Assembly: GCA_002344215.1 (NCBI GenBank)
Contig: DDSV01000050.1
Coordinates: forward strand, 80,016 to 144,015
Length of the DNA: 64,000 bases
Source: Akkermansiaceae bacterium UBA2381
Lineage (GTDB): Bacteria; Verrucomicrobiota; Verrucomicrobiia; Verrucomicrobiales; DEV007
Reading direction: 5' to 3'
Shown here: piece by piece, positions 30,532 through 39,326 of the stretch
Numbering within the stretch: the stretch's first letter is position 1
Layout of the letters: each line of letters opens with the position of its first letter
Notes under the pieces: model-generated
What the model saw: the letters and a program-made list of their open reading frames with translations, nothing else
What the model was told of the DNA's origin: nothing
Database searches by the model: none
Translations under genes and position numbers: made by a program

Positions 30532-31878
30532 ATGCAATTACTCACGACACGCTCCCTCATCCGCGAAGGCCGCGGAACTCTCCTGCTCGCTTTTCCGCTC
30601 ATCTTTGGCCAGGTCAGCCAGATGCTCGTTGGTCTGTCCGACACGCTCATGATCGCCCGACTTGGCGTGGTCCCGCTCGCGGCCTCGACTTTTGCCAATA
30701 CGATTCTATATCTGCCGCTAATGCTGGGAATCGGAATGACCATGGCGGTCTCGATCCGGGTATCCCAGGCGCGCGGAGCTGCCGACATGCAAATGGCACG
30801 CGAAGCTCTCCGGAACGGTCTCTTGATCGCTTTAATCGTCGGCCTGCTGACCGTTGCCATCGCCCTGGCAGTGATTCCCTTTCTCGGATATTTCGGCCAG
30901 GAGCCCGATGTCGCCAACGCCGCCGGTCACTACTTTCTGATCGTCGCGATCTCAATGATTCCCGCGATCGGATGTATGGCGGTCAAGAACCATGCCGACG
31001 CAATGAATCATCCCTGGCCGGCATTCTGGATCATGCTCGGTGGAGTGGCGCTGAACGTTCTCCTGAATTGGATTCTGATCTGGGGAAAACTCGGCGCTCC
31101 GGCTCTCGGCCTCGAGGGTGCGGGAATCGCCACGCTGCTCGCGCGCCTGACGACCCTCGCCGCCCTCATTTACTGGTGCCGCGACTCAAGGACAATGCAC
31201 GACTGGGTCCCCCGTCACTGGTTCAAGCGCCCCCACGGTCCCTCGATCCGCTCACTGGTGCAGGTAGGACTTCCCGCCAGCCTGCAACTACTCGCCGAGG
31301 TGAGTGCGTTCGTCGTTGCGACGATGATCATCGGGACGCTTGGTAAAATTTCCCTGGCCTCTCATCAGGTCGCCATTACCTGCGCCGCAACGGTTTTCAT
31401 GGTGCCCCTCGGACTCTCCATGGCCATGACCGTGCGCATCGGTGAGGCATGGGGAGCAAACACAAGGGAGCGCCTGCGGCCCCTGGCCGTGAGCGGATGG
31501 CTCATGGGCGCCACCTTCACCATTCTCAGCGCGCTTACCGTGCTGTTTTTTCCCGATGTCATCGCCGGATGGTTTGTTACCGAAATCGAAGCCAGAGCCC
31601 TCGCCGCCTCCCTCCTCGTGATCTCGGCGGCCTTTCAATTCGGTGACGCGATGCAGATCATCTCCATGGGCGCGCTGCGAGGTCTTGACGATGTTACGGT
31701 TCCCGCCTGGCTTGCTGTCTTTGCTTACTGGGTCATCTCGATCCCGATCGGCTGGTGGCTCGCCTTTGAAATGAAAATGGGCGCTCCGGGAATGTGGTGG
31801 GGAATCACGATCGGACTGACGTTGACCGCAATCATGTTAGGCATCAGACTCTGGCGCAAAACCACGATCGCCACCTGA
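30532..31878 (+). CDS. MATE-family multidrug efflux transporter
   Basis: This 448-residue protein has twelve predicted membrane helices and MatE features in both halves: LAFPLIFGQVSQMLVGLSDTLM near the N-terminus, VPLAASTFANTILYLPLMLGIG, the mid-protein VQVGLPASLQLLAEVSAFVV, and SLASHQVAITCAATVFMVPLGLSMAMTVRIGEAWG. It should export cationic or aromatic compounds in exchange for Na+ or H+. The region before it has a candidate leader peptide and terminator, so expression may be controlled by attenuation. Confidence 0.94.
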   Translation: MQLLTTRSLIREGRGTLLLAFPLIFGQVSQMLVGLSDTLMIARLGVVPLAASTFANTILYLPLMLGIGMTMAVSIRVSQARGAADMQMAREALRNGLLIALIVGLLTVAIALAVIPFLGYFGQEPDVANAAGHYFLIVAISMIPAIGCMAVKNHADAMNHPWPAFWIMLGGVALNVLLNWILIWGKLGAPALGLEGAGIATLLARLTTLAALIYWCRDSRTMHDWVPRHWFKRPHGPSIRSLVQVGLPASLQLLAEVSAFVVATMIIGTLGKISLASHQVAITCAATVFMVPLGLSMAMTVRIGEAWGANTRERLRPLAVSGWLMGATFTILSALTVLFFPDVIAGWFVTEIEARALAASLLVISAAFQFGDAMQIISMGALRGLDDVTVPAWLAVFAYWVISIPIGWWLAFEMKMGAPGMWWGITIGLTLTAIMLGIRLWRKTTIAT

Positions 31879-31889
31879 ATCATTCCAGT

Positions 31890-32588
31890 TCAGAGGCCTC
31901 CGGGAGGGAGCCCTGTCTTCTCATAGGTGATCTCATCCGGGGCAATCGCACCTCCGGAAACAATAAAGGCCATTGCCTCATCGAGAGTCCAGTCCGTGGA
32001 GACCACGTCCTCAATCGGGACAATCTCAAGATAGCCGGAAGTCGGATTGGGTGTTGTGGGAACATAGACGGCCGCCAGCACTCTTCCGGTGGTCTTGTCA
32101 GTGAGGGTGCGGGTAACGAGCCCGACCGTTTTCATCTCCGATGACGGAAAATTGATCAGAACAACACGCTGAACATTGCCCTTTGGTTTGTCACCAAGAA
32201 CCGCGATAAGCTTTTTGACTGATCCGTAGATCGTCTTCACAAAAGGGATGCGATGAAAGACACCCTCGAAAAAGCTGAAGAGGCGACGACCGATAAAATT
32301 CGTGGTAAACCAGCCAAGAAGAAAGAGACACGCAAGAACAAGGATGACTCCAACGATCGAGAGGGTCGTCTTACTGTCGAGAATGTTTGCGATAAGCGGA
32401 TACTCGGGACCCACCAGCTTCGCGAGCCCTTCGAAGAGCGGAGTGCCGATCCCCGAGAGCAAATTGAAAAGAAAGGATAGCACCAGCCAGGTAATCCAAA
32501 GCGGAATGATCGAAATCAACCCGGTGAGGAAGTAGCGCTTGAGTGTTCCGTGCTGGCGGAATTCGTTGCTGGAAACGGGATCTGTCAT
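31890..32588 (-). CDS. DUF502 family membrane protein
   Basis: This 232-residue protein has two membrane helices (about residues 18-45 and 77-100) and the DUF502 pattern: LKRYFLTGLISIIPLWITWLV, GWFTTNFIGRRLFSFFEGVFHRIPFVKTIYGSVKKL, VVLINFPSSEMKTVGLVTR, VYVPTTPNPTSGYLEIVP and SGGAIAPDEI. The family is widespread but its role is not established. The ATG at 32588 (MTDPVSS) was chosen over an in-frame codon ten residues upstream. It is convergent with the MATE gene. Confidence 0.9.
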   Translation of the reverse strand: MTDPVSSNEFRQHGTLKRYFLTGLISIIPLWITWLVLSFLFNLLSGIGTPLFEGLAKLVGPEYPLIANILDSKTTLSIVGVILVLACLFLLGWFTTNFIGRRLFSFFEGVFHRIPFVKTIYGSVKKLIAVLGDKPKGNVQRVVLINFPSSEMKTVGLVTRTLTDKTTGRVLAAVYVPTTPNPTSGYLEIVPIEDVVSTDWTLDEAMAFIVSGGAIAPDEITYEKTGLPPGGL

Positions 32589-32837
32589 TGGAATCTCACT
32601 TGCCTGCAACCCTGCCACAGACGAGCAGGCCTTACAAGAGGGTCAGGACAGCACGTTCCAGGCTCCTGCCCGGAAAGAATCGACCGATTCCTCCGATCCA
32701 GTCGGATCAAGGACCGCCAGATTCCGGTAAAAACCCCCGAGGACCCGGGGACCCGTAGTTCCCTCATCCTGACAATCTGAGACTTTTTGGCTTGAAAGAA
32801 ACCGAATAATGTCCGTTCCTCTGCACGAGCGTTTCTT

Positions 32838-33464
32838 ATGAGTGATCCAACCTCTCAAGACCCCAACAGCAACCTGCCTGATGGAATCCCGGCTCCACCG
32901 CCCCCGAGGCCGCATATTATCGATACAGCGAACTCCGGGCCGACCTATGCCTTTGGAACCACTGAAACAAAAGCTGGAAAGAAAAAGAAAGAACGCACTC
33001 ACCCAACCGACCCCTACGAACCATTGAAAAAGAGAAGAGGCTGTGGAGGATGTTGTGGCTGTCTCGGAGGCAGTCTATTGCTTATTGTCATACTCTTCAT
33101 CGGACTGGTAGCGGCGGTTGCCTATTACGGGCCCGGACGATTCGTCAAGGACGGCTATACCGTCGTTAACCTGGCAAACACGGATGGCCGGGTCACAACT
33201 GCCCCCACTGAACCAACTGTCTATATCGGCAACTTTATCAACTACAGTGCCGGGGTCACCGAGGTTCCCATCGCCATCATTGGTCAGGAGGTCATCATTA
33301 GTGGAACATTCTTGAAGGATGTCAGTATAACCGGCGCGAAGGTTACAGCCCTCGCCAACTCCAGTTTCGCCGGCGATCTTGAAGTATTTGCCGCCGACTT
33401 TACTGATAAAGGCATTACCCTGACCGGCGAACTGAAGGGCCGGGTCATGCGCAGCCTCCAATAA
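32838..33464 (+). CDS. Cysteine-cluster, single-pass membrane protein
   Basis: This 208-residue protein is not recognised. It has a Pro/Asp-rich cytoplasmic N-terminus (about 1-65), then KKRRGCGGCCGCLGG, four cysteines in six residues directly before a membrane helix (about 76-98), and a C-terminal outer domain of about 105 residues with repeating Val/Ile strands (VPIAIIGQEVIISGTFLKDVSITGAKV; FAGDLEVFAADFTDKGITL) that suggests a small beta-helix, like that of bactofilins. Cysteines at a membrane edge may bind metal or be acylated; this is inference. It is followed after 8 bases by the OsmC gene. Confidence 0.7.
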   Translation: MSDPTSQDPNSNLPDGIPAPPPPRPHIIDTANSGPTYAFGTTETKAGKKKKERTHPTDPYEPLKKRRGCGGCCGCLGGSLLLIVILFIGLVAAVAYYGPGRFVKDGYTVVNLANTDGRVTTAPTEPTVYIGNFINYSAGVTEVPIAIIGQEVIISGTFLKDVSITGAKVTALANSSFAGDLEVFAADFTDKGITLTGELKGRVMRSLQ

Positions 33465-33472
33465 TTGACACC

Positions 33473-33883
33473 ATGGTTGAAATCAACGCCGTCTACGAGG
33501 GAAACCTCCGCTGCTCCGCCACCCACGGCCCTTCAGGATCGAGCATCGAAACTGACGCACCCGTGGACAACTGCGGAAAGGGAGAGCGCTTCTCACCAAC
33601 TGATCTAATGGCCTCCTCACTCGGCGTCTGCATGATGACTATCATGGGAATCTTTGCGGAGCGTAACGAGATCAACCTCACTGGAACCAGGGTCCGGGTC
33701 CTGAAGGAGATGACTCCCGAACCCCCTCGAAGGATAGCACGTCTCACCATCGAAATGACGGTCCCCCTGTCCGCCGATCATCCAAAGGCAGGTGCAATCG
33801 AAAAGGCCGCGATGAATTGCCCCGTTTTTCTCAGTCTCCACCCGGACATAGAGAAGCCGGTCACCTTCAACTGGGTAGGCTGA
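33473..33883 (+). CDS. OsmC-family peroxide-related protein
   Basis: This 136-residue protein has the OsmC/Ohr fold pattern: NLRCSATHGPSGSSIETDAP, GERFSPTDLMASSLGVCMMTIMG with the first redox Cys, and CPVFLSLHPDIEKPVTFNW with the second. The two cysteines are those used in thiol peroxidase action on organic hydroperoxides in this family. The subgroup looks like YhfA/SACOL1771-type OsmC rather than Ohr. The stop codon lies within the start of a short tandem array. Confidence 0.88.
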   Translation: MVEINAVYEGNLRCSATHGPSGSSIETDAPVDNCGKGERFSPTDLMASSLGVCMMTIMGIFAERNEINLTGTRVRVLKEMTPEPPRRIARLTIEMTVPLSADHPKAGAIEKAAMNCPVFLSLHPDIEKPVTFNWVG

Positions 33884-33915
33884 AAGCTAAAACGCAAAAT
33901 GGCTAAAAGCTAAAG
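33878..33915. repeat. Degenerate GCTAAAA tandem array at the osmC 3' end
   Basis: Starting at the osmC stop codon the plus strand reads as consecutive units GGCTGAAA, GCTAAAAC, GCAAAATG, GCTAAAA and GCTAAAG. Units are seven to eight bases and all purine-rich with a shared GC(T/A)(G/A)AAA core. The array sits between the convergent osmC and DUF1501 genes. It resembles the complement of the TTTCAGCC array at the window end. Confidence 0.6.
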
Positions 33916-33919
33916 AGCT

Positions 33920-35383
33920 TTACGTCATTACTTCCCGAATCGGATCCGCTCCCTCGACTCCGACGAGTTTGTGATCCAGTCCGCCGAAGAAAAAGCTGAG
34001 CTCATTCGGGTCCAGCCCCATGAGACTGAGAATGGTGGCGTGGAGATTTTTCACATGGAAGCGATTGTCTACGGCCATGGCACCGAGTTCATCTGTCTGG
34101 CCGACTGAGACGCCTCCTTTGATGCCACCACCGGCCATCCACATGGTGAATCCGTAGCTATTGTGATCGCGCCCGGTTCCCTTCTCGTATTCCGCCGTGG
34201 GCTGGCGACCGAACTCCCCTCCCCAGACAACGAGAGTATCCTCCAGCATACCGCGACGTTTCAGGTCCTTGAGCAATCCTGCAATCGGTTTGTCGGTCGC
34301 CCCCGCGTGAAGATTGTGATTGTCCTCGAGATCGCCGTGAGCATCCCAGTTGTGGTCGTTGTGGGCTCCGCCCGAGTAGATCTGGATGAAGCGCGTTCCC
34401 CGCTCGACAAGACGGCGGGCCAGAAGACACTTGCGACCGAAGTCCTCGGTCTCCTTGCGATCCATCCCGTAGAGTGCTTTTGTCTCTTCGCTCTCTTCCT
34501 CGACGGCGATGGCCTCGGGGGCAGTCGCCTGCATGCGATAGGCCAGTTCGTAGCTGGAGATGCGGGCGGAAAGGTTCGTGTTGTCAAAACGCGGTGACAA
34601 ATGGCCGGCGTTGAGATGATTCAGCGAATCGATGAGCATGCGCTGCTCACCCGCGGCCATGCCATCGACATGCTGCAGGTTGAGGATGGGATTCCCCTGT
34701 GAGCGAAAAACGGTGCCCTGATAACTCGCCGGCATGAAGCCCGATGTCCAGTTTTTAGCCCCAGAAATAGGGCCACCACTCTGATCTAACATCACCACAT
34801 AGCCGGGCAGGTTCTCATTGACTGACCCGAGCCCGTAGTTCACCCATGATCCCAGAGAGGGGTGCCCGCTGATGAGAGAACCGCTATTCATCATGAGCAG
34901 AGCAGAGCCGTGGATGGGCGAATCAGCTGTCATGGAGTGGACGAAGGCGATGTCGTCGACGCAGCTTCCGACGTGGGGAAAAAGGTCCGAGACGTATTTG
35001 CCGCACTCTCCGTATGGCTTGAACTTCCACTTCGGCTCGACGATGCGGCCTTCGTTCTTCTTTCCGCCGCGGCCGAAGGTTTTCACCTCGATCGTCTTCC
35101 CGTCCATTCCATACATGCCCGGCTTATAATCGAACGTGTCAATGTGGCTGGGACCGCCGTACATGAAGAGGAAAATGACGCTCTTCGCTTTCCCCCGGAT
35201 CATGGGAGGACGACTCGCGAGGGGGGTTACGGCCGAAGTTGTCGCCCCCTTCAGCTCCTTAAAGAAGCCTTCACTTCCGAGCAGTCCGGTAAGGGCTAGC
35301 GCGGGGAAGCCTCCGCCCACGGTGTGCAGAAACTCGCGACGATTCACGTTTCCGCAGAAATCGGATTTGGTGCGCTTTTTCAT
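33920..35383 (-). CDS. DUF1501 domain protein, Tat-exported
   Basis: This 487-residue protein has a twin-arginine signal (VNRREFLHTVGGG) and the DUF1501 (sulfatase-like alkaline phosphatase superfamily) pattern: SVIFLFMYGGPSHIDTFDYKPG, FPHVGSCVDDIAFVHSM, LGSWVNYGLGS, FIQIYSGGAHNDHNWDAHGDLEDNH and VVWGGEFGRQPTAE. It is the standard partner of PSD1/DUF1553 proteins in planctomycetes and verrucomicrobia, probably in surface or periplasmic polysaccharide handling. The ATG at 35383 was chosen because it lies just before the Tat motif; the upstream gene's stop overlaps the longer frame. Confidence 0.93.
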   Translation of the reverse strand: MKKRTKSDFCGNVNRREFLHTVGGGFPALALTGLLGSEGFFKELKGATTSAVTPLASRPPMIRGKAKSVIFLFMYGGPSHIDTFDYKPGMYGMDGKTIEVKTFGRGGKKNEGRIVEPKWKFKPYGECGKYVSDLFPHVGSCVDDIAFVHSMTADSPIHGSALLMMNSGSLISGHPSLGSWVNYGLGSVNENLPGYVVMLDQSGGPISGAKNWTSGFMPASYQGTVFRSQGNPILNLQHVDGMAAGEQRMLIDSLNHLNAGHLSPRFDNTNLSARISSYELAYRMQATAPEAIAVEEESEETKALYGMDRKETEDFGRKCLLARRLVERGTRFIQIYSGGAHNDHNWDAHGDLEDNHNLHAGATDKPIAGLLKDLKRRGMLEDTLVVWGGEFGRQPTAEYEKGTGRDHNSYGFTMWMAGGGIKGGVSVGQTDELGAMAVDNRFHVKNLHATILSLMGLDPNELSFFFGGLDHKLVGVEGADPIREVMT

Positions 35384-35387
35384 GATC

Positions 35388-38363
35388 TTAGTCGAGGTAG
35401 ATAAATTCATTCAGATTCAGCGTCAGCAGGGCAACCCGGTCGAGGGCCTGCACAGGAGTGAGCGAGGCATCACGCTGGAGTGACTCGTAGAATGCGGTGA
35501 GATGATCGAGCTCTTCAGGCCTGGCCGGACGCTGCAACGCGACCTGCAGCCCGTCTGCGATCTGTGCCCTCACATCTCCGCCTGACTCGCGCATCCGCTT
35601 TGCGAAGATCCGTGCCTGCTCATTGACGAAAGACGAATTCAACATCGTCAATGCCTGCGTCGGCACCGTCGTGGCAAAACGCACTGCACAGCTCGTGTCC
35701 GTGTCGGCCTGGTCGAAATCGGCGAGCATCTGATGACGGAGACTGCGCTTCACATGGACATACAGCGAGCGACGGAAATGATCCTCCGTATCTTTCGAAA
35801 CCGGCCACCCCTCTCCGGGACGTGATGCCGTGGCAAGAACCTCCGCAGGAAGGGGAGGGAAAACCCACTCCCCGTGGCTTTTCAGATTGAGGCTCCCTGA
35901 CACAGCCAGAATCGAATCGCGCAGTTCCTCCGCCGTGAGCCTTCGCATATCAACACGCCAGAAGTTCAGATTCCGTGGATCCTTCTCAAGATTTGCCGAT
36001 TCCGGTTCTGAAGACATCCGGTAGGTGTTACTGAGGAGAATGAGGCGGTGCATTGCCTTCATGTCCCATCCTCCCTCACGGAATTGCGTCGCGAGCCAGT
36101 CGAGCAGTTCGGGATGAGTCGGCTTTTCCCCGAGATGCCCGAAGTCCGAGGTGCTCGGGGCAATCCCCCGTCCGAAATGATGCTGCCAGAGGCGGTTCAC
36201 CATGACCCTTGCCGTCAGTGGATTCGCTGGATCCACGATCCACTTCGCCAGCTCAAGCCGTCGTCCCGAAGTTATCCGTTCTTCGTGCCGGACGGGTGAC
36301 GCCTCCAGAAAACGCGGATCAGAACTTTTGCTTGCGAGGACGGCAGGCAGACCCGGCTTTACTTCATCGCCCGGAGCATGTGCGCTCCCCCGCTGGTGAA
36401 TGTGCATTGGTCCAGGAACAGGTCCGGCTTCAGTCACCGCGTTGATCGGCATGCCCGCCGAAGCTTTGCGCCGGTTCGCCAGGTCTTCATCGAGCTTCCG
36501 GAGTTCAGCAACGAGATCTCGACCGGCCGTCTCTCTGACCTGATCAATGAACCGCTTCGATCCCGGCCCGGAGAGCAGACTCTCAACCGATCCCGTCGCG
36601 CCCGCCGCGGTGCGGAGAGAAAGATCGATGTACTGACCTCCCCCGGTCTGGCGGCAATAGACTGCGACCGAGTTGCGCCCGGTCTGGAGCACGTCGAGGG
36701 CTGACTTCGGCAGGACGATGGTTTTGTATTTTGTCGTGAATCCTTTTGCCTCGAAGATGCGGGTCCCGTTGAGGTAAACTTCGACATCCTCGTCGTGATG
36801 GATGTCGAGGATGAGAGACTCGGGCAGAGCCTTCAATCCGAAGCTCGTGCGCATCCAGATCTCGGGAGTCTTCCATTCCGTCCTGATGACCGATCCGGGT
36901 GGATTTGCCGCACCGAATCCTGACATGCCCTTAAACCACGACTTGTTCACGTAGGCAATATCGCGCCAGTCATCGTCCGGCTTCACCGTTGTGTAGGACC
37001 ATTCCGATCCGGCACCTCGCGCGTCATCGATCAGAGGAGCCACCTCAGCATCTGAAGCCGCCCCTAGCAAACCGGCCTTTTCCATGATGGTCTTGATCTC
37101 ACCGGCAAGAGCGGATCGCGCCCCCTCGAGCGAGGCGATCTTTGACTTCTGCTCCTTTTCAAAGTTCGCTTTTTCCTCCGGCGAAGCCCAGTTCAGAATC
37201 GTTCCCTCCGTCTTGTAGTGGGTCACTCCCCGGAAGAATGCCATGAAGGCGTAGTAATCCTTTTGTGAAACGGGATCGGCTTTGTGATCATGACAGCGGG
37301 CGCAGCCGAGGCTCGTCGCGAGGAAAGTCTCGCTCGTGATCTGGACATTGTCGGCGAGCACATCGTAGACATGCTGCTCGCGATCGGCGGGCTCGTCATC
37401 CCACTGCATGAGCCGGTGGTAACCCGTGGCAATGAGGGATTCCTTCGTCGGAACGGCGATCTCATCACCGGCGATCTGCTCAATCACAAATTGGTCGTAA
37501 GGCTTGTTCGAATTGAAGGAGTCGATAACGTAATCCCGATATCGCCAGATATGCGGCTTTGGATTGTCCCGCTCGAAGCCGTTCGATTCGGCATAACGAA
37601 CCAGATCGAGCCAATGCCGCGCCCATTTTTCGCCATACTGGGGACGGGCGAGGAGTTCCTCGATGGTGGAACGGCAGGCGGCTTCGGCATCTTTCTCAGA
37701 CGCCGAAGCAAATGCCTCGACCTCATCCGGAGTCGGGGGAAGACCGATGAGGTCGTAATAAAGCCGACGGACCAGAACTTCGGGAGCTGCCGGAGGATTC
37801 GGGGTGAGGCCCTCACGATCCAACTGCGCCCTGACAAAAGCATCAATTCCATTTTGTCCCCACACCGGATCCGCCACCTTCGGAGGGGCCTCTTTTGAAA
37901 CCGGACGGTAGGCCCACCATTCGCGGTCCTCGCCGGTGACCGTGAATCCGCGCCGTTCGACCGCCTTGCCATTGATCTCCAGCGCCGGATCATAGGGTGC
38001 CCCCATCTCCATCCAGTGGGCGAGAACCAGGCGAGCTTCATCCGGAAGCTTTCCCTTTGGCGGCATCTGATGATCGGCATCCTTGTAACTGATCATCTCC
38101 AACAACACGCTCGACGCCGGATCGTCCGCATCGTAGGCGGATCCGTAGTGACCACCGTGGAGGAGACCGGCCCGGCTGGTGAGCCGGAAATCTCCCTTCA
38201 GCTCATCACCGCCGCCATGGCATTTGAAACAATTCGTCTGCAGGACGGGATAGACTTTTTCCCGGTAAAAAGTGAGGCCGGCCTCATCCACCTCCGCAAC
38301 ACCGTTCGTCATCAGACAGACTGTAAACAGGGCAATAGTAAGAACTGAGGAGGGTTGAGTCAT
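35388..38363 (-). CDS. PSD1 and planctomycete cytochrome C domain protein (PSCyt1-DUF1549-DUF1553)
   Basis: This 991-residue exported protein has a signal peptide, then a PSCyt1 heme c domain (NCFKCHGGGDELKGDFRL, about 40-60), a DUF1549/PSCyt2 domain with WARHWLDLVRYAESNG and a second CARCHDHKADPV, an inserted jelly-roll-like module (WMRTSFGLKALPE to VAVYCRQTGGG), and a C-terminal DUF1553/PSD1 domain (NPLTARVMVNRLWQHHFGRGI, PTHPELLDWLATQF, MLNSSFVNEQARIFAKR). The pair with DUF1501 is 4 bases apart and in one operon. No carbohydrate enzyme sits nearby to tell the substrate. Confidence 0.95.
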   Translation of the reverse strand: MTQPSSVLTIALFTVCLMTNGVAEVDEAGLTFYREKVYPVLQTNCFKCHGGGDELKGDFRLTSRAGLLHGGHYGSAYDADDPASSVLLEMISYKDADHQMPPKGKLPDEARLVLAHWMEMGAPYDPALEINGKAVERRGFTVTGEDREWWAYRPVSKEAPPKVADPVWGQNGIDAFVRAQLDREGLTPNPPAAPEVLVRRLYYDLIGLPPTPDEVEAFASASEKDAEAACRSTIEELLARPQYGEKWARHWLDLVRYAESNGFERDNPKPHIWRYRDYVIDSFNSNKPYDQFVIEQIAGDEIAVPTKESLIATGYHRLMQWDDEPADREQHVYDVLADNVQITSETFLATSLGCARCHDHKADPVSQKDYYAFMAFFRGVTHYKTEGTILNWASPEEKANFEKEQKSKIASLEGARSALAGEIKTIMEKAGLLGAASDAEVAPLIDDARGAGSEWSYTTVKPDDDWRDIAYVNKSWFKGMSGFGAANPPGSVIRTEWKTPEIWMRTSFGLKALPESLILDIHHDEDVEVYLNGTRIFEAKGFTTKYKTIVLPKSALDVLQTGRNSVAVYCRQTGGGQYIDLSLRTAAGATGSVESLLSGPGSKRFIDQVRETAGRDLVAELRKLDEDLANRRKASAGMPINAVTEAGPVPGPMHIHQRGSAHAPGDEVKPGLPAVLASKSSDPRFLEASPVRHEERITSGRRLELAKWIVDPANPLTARVMVNRLWQHHFGRGIAPSTSDFGHLGEKPTHPELLDWLATQFREGGWDMKAMHRLILLSNTYRMSSEPESANLEKDPRNLNFWRVDMRRLTAEELRDSILAVSGSLNLKSHGEWVFPPLPAEVLATASRPGEGWPVSKDTEDHFRRSLYVHVKRSLRHQMLADFDQADTDTSCAVRFATTVPTQALTMLNSSFVNEQARIFAKRMRESGGDVRAQIADGLQVALQRPARPEELDHLTAFYESLQRDASLTPVQALDRVALLTLNLNEFIYLD

Positions 38364-38441
38364 CGATCAAAGAGGATGGAGCCATGCTACTGACTCCCCG
38401 ATGATACCACATGCCTCCGGTGGGGTATTGTCTCAACGGGC

Positions 38442-38463
38442 GTCGTTTTTGTAAAAATACGAC
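38442..38463. promoter_or_regulatory. Near-perfect palindrome upstream of the PSD1 gene
   Basis: GTCGTTTTT (38442-38450) pairs with AAAA and ACGAC (38454-38457, 38459-38463) with a single T bulge and a three-base centre. It lies about 80 bases before the PSD1 start and 28 bases after the rhodanese stop codon, both minus-strand genes. Without a T-run on the transcribed side it fits an operator better than a terminator. Confidence 0.4.
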
Positions 38464-38490
38464 ATTCTAAAGTTCGACACGATGACGCAA

Positions 38491-38931
38491 TCACGTGGCG
38501 GAACCGGATTCGACGGCTTCCTTCGCCATTTTCCAGGAGATCATTCCGCGATGGAGATGGTAAATGGAAGTGAAGCCCGCAGCCTGAATGGAAGGGATGG
38601 ATCGCCGGCTCCGATACCCTCCGTCGCAATAGACCAGAACGGGCCGGCCGCGGTCAATTCCCGTGAGGGCAGTGGAGTCCAGCACCCCTTCGAAAGGGGC
38701 ATTCACTGCATCCGGCAGATGCCCGGCGCGGTAGGACGGGGCGGGACGCACGTCAATGGGAAGAACCCCGGCCTCACGGAGCAACCCTGCCGCCTTCCCT
38801 GCCCGGACATTGATCACAAAATCCGAACCTGATCGATGCCCGAAAAGTCGCCGGTCCCAGCGATGCTCGTAGAGATACCACCCGCCGCAGAGAAGTCCGA
38901 TTGCGGCGACGGTGATAGTGAAGAGGATCAT
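38491..38931 (-). CDS. Membrane-anchored rhodanese-like protein
   Basis: This 146-residue protein has an N-terminal membrane anchor (about residues 3-20) and a rhodanese domain with VLPIDVRPAPSYRAGHLPDAVNAP and the active-site loop VYCDGGYRSRRS, whose Cys102 could accept sulfur. The loop has the six residues after Cys expected of a rhodanese rather than a Cdc25-like phosphatase. It probably acts in the periplasm or at the membrane; the sulfur donor is unknown. Confidence 0.88.
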   Translation of the reverse strand: MILFTITVAAIGLLCGGWYLYEHRWDRRLFGHRSGSDFVINVRAGKAAGLLREAGVLPIDVRPAPSYRAGHLPDAVNAPFEGVLDSTALTGIDRGRPVLVYCDGGYRSRRSIPSIQAAGFTSIYHLHRGMISWKMAKEAVESGSAT

Positions 38932-38948
38932 TCTCTTACTGAACGGGC

Positions 38949-38985
38949 AAAAAAAAGCGGAGCAAGAAAATATCCCCTGCCCCGC
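38949..38985 (-). terminator. Intrinsic terminator of the small lipoprotein gene
   Basis: On the minus strand GCGGGGCA pairs with TGCTCCGC (one G-U pair) around a 13-base loop, followed by eight T residues. It begins about 40 bases after the lipoprotein stop at 39025 and ends 18 bases before the rhodanese start, so it separates the two transcripts. This is the clearest terminator at a gene end in the window. Confidence 0.8.
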
Positions 38986-39024
38986 CCCAGAATCATTGAA
39001 GTGACCGCAGTCTGCGGACGCTCC

Positions 39025-39255
39025 TCAATTGGTCGCGTCTTTGACCGCTTCCTTGATGTTTTCACCGGATTTTTCGACGGCTTTGCCCACCGCTTCGGCG
39101 GCATCTTTGATCTCCTCGTTTTCGCGGATGTTCAAGCCGTCTTTGACTTTCTCGATCGGCTTGGGGTTTTTCTCACAGGCATTGAAGAGGCAGCTCACTG
39201 CCGCGAGAGCAAGGAAGGCGACAGTGGTGGAGAGATTCAGTTTCAGTGTTTTCAT
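39025..39255 (-). CDS. Small helical lipoprotein
   Basis: This 76-residue protein has a lipoprotein signal (MKTLKLNLSTTVAFLALAA, then LFNAC with the lipid-modified Cys at about 27) and a short mature part of 50 residues that is charged and probably one amphipathic helix (EIKDAAEAVGKAVEKSGENIKEAVKD). It looks like the small entericidin-like or Lpp-like envelope peptides by size and layout, but no family could be assigned. It has its own terminator and a long 5' region with a distant inverted repeat. Confidence 0.75.
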   Translation of the reverse strand: MKTLKLNLSTTVAFLALAAVSCLFNACEKNPKPIEKVKDGLNIRENEEIKDAAEAVGKAVEKSGENIKEAVKDATN

Positions 39256-39268
39256 GGTAGGGTTCTTT

Positions 39269-39326
39269 GGTGTGGCAGTTGTTGATCGGCCATTACGGAC
39301 TCATCTTGCAGGGCGAATGCCACACC
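39269..39326 (-). promoter_or_regulatory. Inverted repeat in the 5' region of the small lipoprotein gene
   Basis: GGTGTGGCA (39269-39277) and TGCCACACC (39318-39326) are exact 9-bp inverted repeats 40 bases apart, 14 to 71 bases before the lipoprotein start. In an mRNA they would form a long-range stem near the ribosome binding region. A TTGACA hexamer on the minus strand (39353-39358) could be a -35 box, although the matching -10 (TGCCTT) is poor. Confidence 0.35.
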
